From Conchocele bisecta (lineage: Eukaryota > Mollusca > Bivalvia > Lucinida > Thyasiridae): a stretch of DNA of 64,000 nucleotides. The stretch is from assembly GCA_029237695.1 (NCBI GenBank), contig CM055277.1, positions 39,776,242 through 39,840,241 on the forward strand. The letters are read 5' to 3'. Below are positions 34,441 to 44,127 of this stretch, piece by piece (the first letter of the stretch is position 1; every line of letters begins with the position of its first letter). The notes beneath the pieces are model-generated. The model saw nothing but the letters and a program-made list of their open reading frames with translations, did not search any database and was not told the origin of the DNA. Made by a program: the position numbers and the translations under genes.

Positions 34441-34554
34441 ATAGGGCACAATCTGGAAAATCAGACGGAGCTTTTGGCCAGCCAACATTCTGATCAGAGT
34501 GCACACTCACATAAACTGATAGATATTTCACATATTTGTATGTCCGCTTTTGGC

Positions 34555-34960
34555 CTCACATATACCGTAATAACCCTAAATATTCGGACACAATTTATTC
34601 TAGGAAATGCGTATAAATATCTGGTGACCGTAATAACCCAAAGTATTCGGACACCATTTGTTTTGGGAAACCCCTATAACATATAACATAGCGGTTTCCC
34701 AAAACAAATTGTATCCAAATACATTGTTACTGTGATAAACCAGTACCACCATACTAACGCTAAATCTATGGACACTCTTCGTTGTGGGTAACCATATATC
34801 TAGACGTGTTTCCGCAGAATCAATTGTCTTATGTCCAAATGTTTAGGGTCATTACGGTAATTACACAACAAAGAGTGTCCCAATATTTAGGGTCAGTATG
34901 GTTGTACTGGTTTATCGCAATAACATATATATTTGGATACAATTTGTTTTGTTCAGCACA
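34555..34960. mobile_element. Cluster of CCGTAATAACCCTAAATATT MITE fragments
   Basis: At least five pieces in alternating orientation: ACCGTAATAACCCTAAATAT, GACACCATTTGTTTTGGGAA, CGGTTTCCCAAAACAAATTG and TTTAGGGTCATTACGGTAAT. They look like serial self-insertion or rearrangement. Confidence 0.7.
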
Positions 34961-35056
34961 CGAAAGGAATGTTATTTGCTTACAACATGTACAATGCACC
35001 TCATTTTTAGCCGTTTTTTTTTTACATCCCGACTATTGGATTTACATAGTTATTAA

Positions 35057-35295
35057 CCCTTAGACCGCTACTCACAACAATTGTCGTCTGCTGTTGCTTT
35101 TATATCTTGCCTTATTTCTCAATAAAAACATGGTTTGACAACACTTCAGAATCATTTCCAATGGAAATGATTCTGAAGTGCTGTCAAAGCATGTTTTAAA
35201 TTATTCTAAAGTGCTGTCAAAGCATGTTTTTGATGATAAAAATGGAAAATATAAAATAAACAGCAGACGACAAAAAAAATAAGATAGTCTAAGGG
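35057..35295. mobile_element. TTAA MITE, CCCTTAGACCGCTAC family, full copy
   Basis: TTAA at 35053-35056 and 35296-35299. Subterminal CAACAATTGTCGTCTGCTGT and CAGCAGACGAC are inverted. The centre is hairpin CAGAATCATTTCCAATGGAA then ATGATTCTG. This is the reference copy for the family here. Confidence 0.88.
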
Positions 35296-35299
35296 TTAA

Positions 35300-35564
35300 T
35301 TGTGAAGTGGATTTCATGGAGTACACTGTTTAAATACATTGCCCGCCTATTTCCCTCTTTGAAGCTGAGATAATATTGTCACATGTTTGGATCATTGACC
35401 GTCCATTAATTGAACTACTGAATGGGCAGTGTTGATCAAAAGATAATCAGTGATTATTGGATTAAATGGCTGGCACATATCTCAGCCAAGTGGTTCCTTT
35501 AACTCATTGCATACTGGGAAACTTGTGGGTATAGTTAAAAAGTACCAGATTAAAATTCATTATA
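35300..35564. other. No gene; MITE left-end scrap
   Basis: TTAACTCATTGCATACTGGG then AAACTTGTGGGTATAG at 35500-35540 is a left end of the CTCTTTGCATGCT family. Confidence 0.5.
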
Positions 35565-36160
35565 CTTTTTTGTCGAGCCCGCTTGCGGCAAGCAAGACAT
35601 AGTGATCACAATGACGTCCGGGTGTCCGTGCGTCCATGCGTCCGTCTGTCAGTCCGTCCGAAATCTGTGTTAAAGTTTTTAAATACCTTATATTTCTGCA
35701 GTCCTAAGTCACATTGACTTGAAACTTCATATGCTTATAGTCATGATCCATATATTCATGCTGTATCCCACTCATGCGGCCCCTGTGCCCAAGGTCAAGG
35801 TCAGTCAGATTTGCTTGAAACTTTGTATGCTTATTGGGCATCCAACTTCAAATAAATACACTCTGCTTCATTATGCACACCCCCACATCCAAATTCTCAA
35901 GGTCAAGGTCATTTATTTACTGGTAGTGTTCACTGGTTTTGTAACAGAAATGCGTTAAAGTTATTGTTTTTCACAATATCTCTTTAACCCCTTGCCAGAC
36001 TTTGATAATATTTCACATCAATGTTTGTCTAGGGATGATGGTTCATTACGCACACCCTACATCCAAATTCTCAAGGTCAAGGTCATTTATTTACTTAATG
36101 TTCACGGTCAAATGCCTCGGCAGGCGCGATACCGCTTCCGTGGCGGAATTCTTGTTTATG
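35565..36160. repeat. Tandem-core element with complete ends
   Basis: The 5' end TTTTTTGTCGAGCCCGCTTG then GCAAGCAAGACATA forms a hairpin, followed by repeated CGTCC/GTCCG. Two related cores each carry AAGGTCAAGGTCA (35791, 35899, 36073). The 3' end is ATGCCTCGGCAGGCGCGATA then hairpin CCGCTTCCGTGGCGG and AATTCTTGTTT. Confidence 0.88.
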
Positions 36161-36400
36161 TTTAAAAGCATCTTTGGAGGTTATCAGATTCAATTACATT
36201 TTCGCATTTCAGCCGTTACTGTTCACTGACATGCACACAGAAAACAAGATGCTCGTATAGGGCCTCCCAGTAATTCACTTGTTTTTTTGGCATTGACATT
36301 TTTTTGGCATTGAACTGGGAATGTCAATGGCAGTCACAACAAAACACTGTACCTGTTCACCCGTAAGTAACTGGTATGGACTCATTCATATAGACTTTTG
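36161..36400. other. No feature recognised
   Basis: A tandem TTTTTTTGGCATTGA-type pair at 36285-36315; otherwise unique-looking. Confidence 0.5.
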
Positions 36401-36557
36401 AACTATTTGCATTACTCAGAAAAGGAATGATGTTTGTCAAAATGCGGAAAATATTCACAAAAAGTGCAGATTCTGATCACACGGCTTGTTATGAGCTGGA
36501 TCATCTGGATCTACAGTGTTGCAAACATTGGGAAAGTGGTTTGTAGTGTTGAAAGGG
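36401..36557. mobile_element. Right end of a CCCTTTCAACACCA-type MITE
   Basis: GTTTGTAGTGTTGAAAGGG abuts TTAA at 36558. The left end is not identifiable. Confidence 0.55.
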
Positions 36558-36561
36558 TTAA

Positions 36562-36780
36562 CTCATTACATGCAGAACACACCTTTACGGGTATGGAATT
36601 TTTAAAATATTTTATTTTTATTTTTGTTATGCCGCAGTGAAAGTATATGTTGTTACCACTCATTTGAACCGTCTCGAAGAGACGGTTCAAATGGTGGTCA
36701 CAACATATATTTCAGAGCTCATATAAAGAAATATTATGATTTTCCACAAACTAAATGTTGTATCCTCAGCATGAAATGGG
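36562..36780. mobile_element. TTAA MITE of the GGTCACAACATATA hairpin family
   Basis: TTAA at 36558-36561 and 36781-36784. Ends CTCATTACATGCAGAAC and CTCAGCATGAAATGGG. Hairpin TTTGAACCGTCTCGAAGAGA then CGGTTCAAA, within GTTGTTACCACT and GGTGGTCACAAC. Confidence 0.82.
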
Positions 36781-36784
36781 TTAA

Positions 36785-37244
36785 TGACTATCTGAGGTTG
36801 TCTAATACTAGTAGCACGGGCATTAGACAGAAAATTTATGCATTTGTCAAAATCGGAATCCGCTTGTCTCATAGGTGACAAATGTACATATATGTGATGT
36901 GGCTTATTGAATTTTGTGACCAGTGTAGCTCCTGATCAAATAGCACACTCCTGTAGCATGAATACGATCTATATTGTTTATTAGAAGCGTGACAGGGTGT
37001 TTTTGTCATCTTTTGACGTAATTTACGGAAACTATCGTATATTTTGTAAATATTTTTCATGAATGTTCTTACAATGTAGGTACAAAATCGTGTGGCGTGT
37101 CTCGTATGTACATGTGTGCTTTCGGGTTAGTTAAGTATTAATGATGGCTGTAACAAAATTATCCATATTGGGCTATAACGGCGAGATGACTAATCAAGAC
37201 CTTGGCTTATAAAAGTCAATAAGCCATTTTTTCATGGCGGGTCT
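36785..37244. mobile_element. Fragments of two TIR families
   Basis: ATGTGGCTTATTGAATTTTG then GACCAGTGTAGCTCCTGATC is a GTGGCTGTGA piece. GTAATTTACGGAAACTATCG, AATATTTTTCATGAATGTTC and AAATCGTGTGGCGTGTCTCG belong to the foldback family at 56190. Confidence 0.6.
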
Positions 37245-37405
37245 GTGACTGTGGCTGTGACTGGAGCAATGGCGCTTATGACAATTGTGACCAGTGTAGA
37301 CTCACATCCACACTGTCTGGATTAGCACTGTCATGAGCCTCATTTTCCGATCAGGAGCTAACTCGCCAACAAAAGCCCTATATAAGCCCCGTTTCTCTGA
37401 TGCTA
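37245..37405. mobile_element. TIR element, GTGGCTGTGACTGGAG family, short
   Basis: GTGGCTGTGACTGGAGCAAT with GTGACCAGTGTAGACTCACA inside. The far end ATAAGCCCCGTTTCTCTGAT runs into the next minisatellite. Confidence 0.65.
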
Positions 37406-37670
37406 AAAAGTAGACTGGCCACAAAATACATAATCCCCATTTCCCCTTCCCCGGTCACAGATCTGGAACTAGAAATCCAAAGCCATATGTCCCATTCTCC
37501 AGACATATATCAGGTGCTAGACTTCACACAAAAGTCATACATGTATGCCAAATTTCTTGTCACAGTTCAGGAAATAGACCAGCCACAAAAGTCCAATTTC
37601 TCTAGTCACAGATCAGGAAATAGACCAGTCACAAAAGCCATAAGTCCCATTTCTCTGGTGACAGACACAT
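37406..37670. repeat. Degenerate minisatellite, 50-60 bp units
   Basis: Repeats of GTCACAGATCAGGAAATAGA then CCAGTCACAAAAGCCATAAG. The unit looks derived from the end of the adjoining GTGGCTGTGA element. Confidence 0.7.
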
Positions 37671-37945
37671 ATTAACACATTGTCAACATTGCCTATCAGC
37701 TATCAAACTGCCAGCGCGCTACCATAGAGACAGGGTTGGCTGAATGTGAATTGTTCGTTCTCTAGCACTCCGTGGGAAATCAATGCGGGGTTAGGTGCAG
37801 AGGCATGTGTGTCGTTCTCTCCTGCCGCATGTAGCGACCTAAATACGGGCATGGATTAGAGGTAATACATGTATCTGGCACAAACTCTGCCTGTATGTCG
37901 TCGCCAGTGCTACACACATGTAGTGACATAAACTCAGACATGTAG
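37671..37945. other. No feature recognised
   Basis: Unique-looking sequence. Confidence 0.5.
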
Positions 37946-38300
37946 TAGAAGTACAGATTGTAAAGTGCTTTAAACCATGTTTTTTTGTTGAGAATGAAGA
38001 CAAAATATAACATAAGATCTGACGACATTTTTCGCATTCTAACGATGAAGGATACAGTATTTTGATTGATTTCATTGGTTTCAAGGATAATATCTTCATA
38101 TGTGTGATTGGATACATATATAAATACACTGGTTTATGAAAATTTAAAATCCTTTTTCTTATTTCTCAATGAAAGTATATGTTGTGACCACTCATTTGAA
38201 CCATCTCGGTGACACGGTTCAAATGGTGGTCACAATGTATAGTTTCACTGATAAATTAAATATTTACAATTTGACTGTGAGGAAAATGGTGCATGACTAT
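37946..38300. mobile_element. Two hairpin-MITE fragments
   Basis: AAAGTGCTTTAAACCATGTT then GATCTGACGACATTTTTCGC at 37958-38035. Then GTTGTGACCACTCATTTGAA with CCATCTCGGTGACACGGTTC then AAATGGTGGTCACAA at 38178-38236, a hairpin of the GGTCACAACATATA family. Confidence 0.7.
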
Positions 38301-38490
38301 CCTCAGATTGTAATGAGATATAATAATATTACAAGCAACAATGTGATTTTAACATGATTGGTCAGAATAGAGGAAATTATTTTTCAGAGGAACCCAGGTG
38401 ACATCATTTATGTGACACCTTCGATGTCATTTCTGGCAACGACAATTGTCATAATCTTGTGTCACAATTGTTGATTTCTAGACATTATAT
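38301..38490. other. No feature recognised
   Basis: AT-rich unique-looking sequence. Confidence 0.5.
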
Positions 38491-38633
38491 AGAGAATAGT
38501 AGGTTAGTGCCGTGAATGGGAAAAAATATCTGGCAAGGCTCAGGAAACGGGATGGGCGAGGCTCTGCCGAGCACATCCCGTTTCCGTGCCGCGCCAGATT
38601 TTTCCCATTCACGGCACTAACCTACTATTCTAT
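38491..38633. mobile_element. GC-containing foldback, 143 bp
   Basis: Arms GAATAGTAGGTTAGTGCCGT then GAATGGGAAAA, with the exact reverse at 38602-38630. The inner pair is GGAAACGGGATG / CATCCCGTTTCC around GGCGAGGCTCTGCCGAG. No second copy was seen in the window. Confidence 0.88.
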
Positions 38634-38985
38634 TTATCCCGTCAACACATACAAATGGCTTTAAAATGCAAAGAAATAACCCCAGCAACCGCACATATTC
38701 ATACACATGCAGTGAGTAGGTCGTTTTGACAGGATATCAAAAATGTTTCACGGCACCGTGTTTCACGGCACATACGCACTGTGTTGACGGAATAAACATG
38801 TATCTCTTCGTAGCTGCTCCATTGCGCCTGTACATGTACTTGGTGTGTCTTTGTTGTTTGTGCTATGCAATTGTTTCTTTATTGGATTTACAAACATTTC
38901 AGATAATTAATTCCTGTATCCTTGTATGAATCTGGTTATACCCATTATAAGAGTAGTAAGATTAGTGCTAATCCTGTTACATTTA
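38634..38985. other. No gene recognised
   Basis: TTTCACGGCACCGTGTTTCA is a short near-tandem at 38744-38772. Otherwise unique. Confidence 0.5.
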
Positions 38986-39205
38986 CGATGTGGGGTCAGT
39001 AATTCTGGTGTGGTGAGTTTCTGGCACCAGGTCAGGCTATTTAATTCTAATTTCAGGGCTGCATCCTTTTTTTTGTGTGTAAATATTCAGTTCTGATTTC
39101 AAAATTTTACCTCCATCTGTAAATTAATATATGAAATTTCACCCCGTTAACCCGGCCTAAAATGACCCTAGTTGTTGGCAGGCCATTAAACACCTTACAT
39201 AATGA
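38986..39205 (+). mobile_element. SINE-like repeat with GACCCTAGTTGTTGG tail
   Basis: GTGTGGTGAGTTTCTGGCAC, TTCTAATTTCAGGGCTGCAT and the tail CCCGGCCTAAAATGACCCTA then GTTGTTGG and CCATTAAACACC. Its front resembles 8650-8710. Confidence 0.6.
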
Positions 39206-39740
39206 ATTTTTGTTTAACTTGCTTAAAAAATATTGTGTTGCATCATGTTTTCTAATGAGCATTGTATATTGTATGCAAGAATTCAGTCATTCATTCAACG
39301 TAAGGTAGCTAATTTGCTTTGAAATTATCACACACTGCTCTAACGACAACTTGCTGCCAATTGAAGGTAATTGGACCCCTGAAATAGAGAATACCAGACT
39401 AGTGTCTTTGATGTCGAGTTCATTGAGGCAAAGCTAGGAACGCGTAGGAAGTCTGAGGCACGCCGAGACGTAGAATTTTGTATTATGAAAGAATCTTTGC
39501 AATTTGATGAAAAATGTATAGTGTTTTCTGTTGATATAAATGATTTGCAGTTCATAAACCACATATTTAATATCCTAGACATTATCATGATTATCATACC
39601 TTTAAAAGTTTGATCAAATGAATAAGTTTGAGGTTCTCTTTCAAGATATTATTAAAAATACCTCCAGTGAACCTATTCCATACATTGTCCCCCTTCACAT
39701 TTTGGATTTGATACAAATCATTATGCAACTGAATTATATT
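39206..39740. other. No gene recognised
   Basis: AT-rich. Minus and plus frames here are under 90 codons and of no recognised family. Confidence 0.5.
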
Positions 39741-40356
39741 GAGGCCCCCACGGTGCCCTATAGGTTTCACACTGTCTGTTCATCTGTCCGTTTCTCAAAT
39801 CACCTATAATTTCTGTTTGCCTTCAGCTAATATCTGCATTACTTAGTAATCGGGTAAATGACATAATTTCTGTTTCCTTGCACAGATCTGCTTGATATTT
39901 CACACACATATTGCTCTAATTGTCCTCTACCACGCTGTGACACATCCACGATCGACCTGCCCCCACTACACCCAGGGTCAAGGTCACATACTTGGTGCAT
40001 TCAAAACCTTAACACTCATGTACATGTCTAGATCTTCTTATTATTTCTGTTTCCTGAATTGGATCAGTTTGATATTTCACACACGCATTGCTCTAATGGT
40101 CCTCTACCGCCCTGTGAAAAAGCCATGATTGTCCTGTCCATGCTAAGCCCAGGGTCAAGGTCACATACTTGGTGCGTTCAAAACTTGGGTAAGTGTCTTT
40201 ATAATGTCTGTTTTATTTCATGGATCTGCTTGATATTTTGCACACCCATTGCTCTGCTTTCATGCTGTGACAAATCCATCCTTCTCTGGCCCTCTGTGCC
40301 TTGTTTTCTTTGGCTGCAGCGCATTCATGTACCGACAGGCCACATTTCTAGTTTGG
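39741..40356. repeat. Tandem-core element, about 160-180 bp unit, 3 copies
   Basis: CATCTGTCCGTTTCTC near the start. Repeated TCTGCTTGATATTTCACACA and CCAGGGTCAAGGTCACATAC at about 39970 and 40149. It ends CCGACAGGCCACATTTCTAG then TTTGG, close to the 41560 end. Same core as 32740-33307. Confidence 0.82.
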
Positions 40357-40624
40357 ATTTAGGTTGAAGTTTTTAAGAACACTGTATCTCTGAAATCGCT
40401 TCGCCAATTCACTCAAAACTTCACATATGTCTTTATCATCAACCATATTTTCCGTGCGGCCTGTGTGCCCAATGTCAAGGTCAAATTACTTTAAGTTACA
40501 ATAAGTTTTTATGAAAATTTTGTTAATTTTTTTACATATACTATATCTGCAAATGCTTCACCGATTAGCTTCTAACATCACATGGGTAGTATGTGTATGG
40601 GTTAACTCTTTTTTGCATTAAAAG
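40357..40624. repeat. Single units of the 149-bp core type
   Basis: ACACTGTATCTCTGAAATCG, TTCACATATGTCTTTATCAT, GTGCCCAATGTCAAGGTCAA and TACTATATCTGCAAATGCTT resemble the 44.9-46.0 kb units. Confidence 0.7.
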
Positions 40625-41582
40625 CTTTGTATGCCCCTGGTCTCGGTAGAGTCGGAATCATAGCATTTGGCCTGTGTGTCCGTGTGTCCTATATACACAT
40701 TAAGAAGTTTGCCGAAGTTTCTTAATCATTTCATAACTTCTATATCACTTGAAGGATTGCTTAAATATTTCAAAACAACATACCTGTGAACAAATGCCAC
40801 ACATCCATGCTGCCATTAATATGGCCTTCAGCTTTTGACCTACACCACTCTCAACTATGTTATAACTTCTATATTCCTTGATAGATTACTTCAATATTTC
40901 AATATATCATACTTGTGGAAAAATGCCACACATCCATGCTGCCATTTATGTGACCTTGACCTTTTGACCTTCACAACTTTGAACTTTTAATTCACATTAA
41001 GAAGTTTGCCGGAGTTTCTAAATTCTGTCATAACTTCTATATCCCTTGGTGGATTCCTTTAATATTTATATACATCATACTTGAGGACAAATGCCACACA
41101 TCCATGCTGCCCGTAATATGACCTTGACCTTTTGACCTTCACAACTTCGAACTTTTAATTCACATTAAGAAGTTCGCCGGAGTTTCTCAATTCTGTCATA
41201 ACTTCTATATCCCTTGGTGGATTACTTTAATATTTCAATACAGCCTACTTGGGAACAACTGCCACACATCATCCATGCTGCCCTTAATATGACCATGACC
41301 TTTTGACCTTCACCACTTTGAACTTTTTCACACATTAACTAGTTCGCTGAAGTTTCTAATTTCTGTCATAACTTGTATATTTTTTGATGGATTACTTTAA
41401 TATAATAGTTCAAAACATTATACTTGTGGGCAAATGCCACACATCCACACTGCCCTTAATATGGCCTCGACCTTTTGACCTTCACTTGTGAATACTTATC
41501 ACTTTGGTTAATTAACTTTGCCACACTTTCTCCAATCTGCCACCGAGGGCATTCGTGTGCCAACAGGCCACATTTCTTGTTT
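40625..41582. repeat. Tandem-core element, about 170-bp unit, 5 copies
   Basis: Units carry CACATTAAGAAGTTTGCCGG, TGTCATAACTTCTATATCCC, AAATGCCACACATCCATGCT and TGACCTTGACCTTTTGACCT. The start has a GTGTGTCCGTGTGTCC tract. The end is ATTCGTGTGCCAACAGGCCA then CATTTCTTGTTTGG. Confidence 0.88.
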
Positions 41583-42190
41583 GGTACTATCAAATGCCTC
41601 ATCGGGCGCAACATGCAACCCGCGGCAGTCTAGTTACTGTATAGTGTGGTGTATCAATATAGTGCAACCTGTCGCCTTTCAAGCGGAAAACGTGTAGCTA
41701 GTTTACACCATATACATGACAACAAATTTAGGGCTTTCAGATTCACCTCTAATAATTCTACTGATGGAAGGCAGCATATTACTTGTGTGAATGATTTGCG
41801 AACAGCATAGCCCCTGATCAGACTGCGCGGACGCGCAGGCTGATCTGGGGCTATGCTGGCCGCATGCATTATAAGATACTTTCTCTCAGCTGGGCGGTAT
41901 TTATGTTACCAGTTTGTGTTGATAGAAAAGTGACACATGTATTTATTTGTAAATGAAGTTTGTACTTGAATACACATGTACAGTGTTTATATACAAGGTG
42001 TGAATACCAAGTATTAAAGCTTAGCATATTGATATTATGGATGAACGAGATATGTCCGTTTGCAACCTGGTGGTTAATGCGAGGTAAATATTTTATTTAA
42101 GATTCCAATATGTGACTGTATTGTTTTTTATGTATCCTGAAAAAGAAATCCGGGTACATAATTATATTCGCCACCCTATCTGTCTGTTTC
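41583..42190. other. No gene; TIR-family scrap
   Basis: CCCCTGATCAGACTGCGCGG then ACGCGCAGGCTGATCTGGGG at 41812-41848 is an internal hairpin of the GTGGCTGTGA family. The rest is AT-rich. Confidence 0.5.
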
Positions 42191-42258
42191 TTTGTTGGTC
42201 CCCGTCCCTATATGACCTTAGCTGTTGCTGGGACATTAAACCCATTCAATTTTTTCTT
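42191..42258 (+). mobile_element. SINE tail fragment
   Basis: CCCCGTCCCTATATGACCTT then AGCTGTTGCTGGGACATTAA matches the 28968 SINE tail closely. Confidence 0.75.
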
Positions 42259-42454
42259 TGTCGGTCAGTGAGTGCGAAATTTGCATTCGTCATGACTTCA
42301 TGACTGTGTTGATGTACATGATGGCTTACTCTTGTAAAGTGGCATTTTCCTGTGGAATTTTCTAAAACAGTGATAAAGTATCAAATTTACATATTTTTAA
42401 ATTAAATAACTTGTGGGTTATTTCAATATGCATGTAAATAGTAGTTGAGACATT

Positions 42455-43857
42455 TTTAGGTTTGAGGCGGCTTTCAGCTGCGCCGAAAACCTATTGTTTT
42501 CGTTGGTTTTTTTTTTATTTATTTTTTATTTTTTTATTCAGCCGTTCAGTCTACAGCCCAAACCGCTGGTCGGATCGACTTCAAATTTTGGATTCGGATC
42601 AAGTGTGAGTCGAGACTTAGAGATTTTCAGAAATCTCTTAATGCCACTTTCCACGAAACCGGAAGTGACGTCATACTTTCTATAACTTCCTTATTTTCCA
42701 ACCGATTTCAAAAATTCTTTTTGCATTGGAAAGCTGACAAATTTCTCTATCTCGGACTCGCTGACAGTTCTCGGCTATCTGGACAAATAAGAGAGCTATA
42801 GGCATTTGAAGTTGAAAAATGTACATACTTTTCAACGATTTTGCCGAATTTCGGCTGATAACGGGTGGTCTTTACAAACGTTTTCCAATTTGTACAGTAA
42901 TGTCAGCAACATAATTTCTTACCAGTGTGATAGGGGAGTGTCAGGCGCATAAAAGATGATACTTTTCAGAGCTCTATCTTGACTACTTCCGGTTCTATTG
43001 GATGTCAAAGATGAACGTCTTTTTTTTCAAGTTTTCAAAATAGAGCAAACGGATGTGACGTCAGCTTCGTTATTTATCATTCGATTTCAATTGTTTTTGC
43101 TGTAGTTGATATTTCAGTCCTTTAGCTAAAACTTTCCCGCTTTGTGCCCGGCCTATGGTGAAAAACAAACGAAAACTTCACTGGCGGAATATTGCACATA
43201 TTTAATTTCCGTTTTATTAGGTGTATTTACAAATGGCGTAAACTGCAATTTAAGGGCGATAACTATCGAAAAATAATCATCCGCTGACTTACGGGCTCCC
43301 TCCATCTACACCAAACCGCTGGTCGGATCAAGTGTGAGCAGAGACTCAGATTTTCAGATATCTTTTAATGCTACTTTCCACGAAAACGGAAGTGACGTCA
43401 TACTTCCTATAACTCTCCTTATTTTCCAACCGATTTCAAGAATTCTTTTTGCATTGGAAAGCTGACAAAATTCTCTATCTCAGACTCACTGACAGTTTTC
43501 GGCTATCTGCTCAAATAAAAGAGCTATATGCATTTGAAGTTGAAAAATGTACATACTTTTCAACGATTTTGCCGAATTTCGGCTGATAACGGGTGGTCTT
43601 TACAAACGTTTTCCAATTTGTACAGTACTGTCAGCAACATAATTTCTTGCCAGGGTGATAGGGGAGTGTCAGCCGCATGAAAGATGATAATTTTCAGAGC
43701 TATATCTTGACTACTTGCGGCTCTATTCGATGTCAAAGATGAACTTTTTCAAGTTTTCAAAATAGAGCAAACGGATGTGACGTAAGCTTCGTTATTTATC
43801 ATTCGATTTCAATTGTTTTTGCTGTAGTCGATATTTCAGTCCTTTAGCTAAAACTTT
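42455..43857. repeat. Direct duplication, two roughly 560-bp copies about 750 bp apart
   Basis: AAACCGCTGGTCGGATC at 42560 and 43313 starts each copy. Both contain GGAAGTGACGTCATACTT, CATTGGAAAGCTGACAAA, GCCGAATTTCGGCTGATAAC and GATAGGGGAGTGTCAG. Copies end near TTTAGCTAAAACTTT. The second has small deletions. Confidence 0.88.
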
Positions 43858-43924
43858 GGCTGAGGATCGAACCCGGTATCCCTCGCTCCGAGTCCATCGC
43901 TCTACCTCTAAGCTAACCGGCCCC
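43858..43924 (-). mobile_element. tRNA-like SINE head
   Basis: On the minus strand it reads GGTTAGCTTAGAGGTAGAGC (A box) and GGGTTCGATCCTC (B box) with correct spacing. The acceptor and T-stem ends do not pair well, so a functional tRNA is unlikely. It joins directly to the duplicated repeat at 43857, as if that repeat were the SINE body. Confidence 0.6.
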
Positions 43925-44127
43925 ACATCGGTGTGATGATGCGAACACAATAATGTTGGACTGTTCATTCTAAAACTTCAGAAATTCTTTTTGCAACCGA
44001 TAGTTTACACCTTGGGCTAAAGCTTAGTTACACATGAAATCAATGTTTGAGGCTCAAACCGTTGATGCAGCTGAAGCTGCTCTAGTTAAAGTTTTTATTG
44101 TTAATAGAAATATAAAAAAATCATTTT

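Noticed and set aside
43858..43924. Functional tRNA gene
   Set aside because: The A and B boxes are good, but the acceptor and T stems do not pair, and the 3' side runs straight into a repeat.
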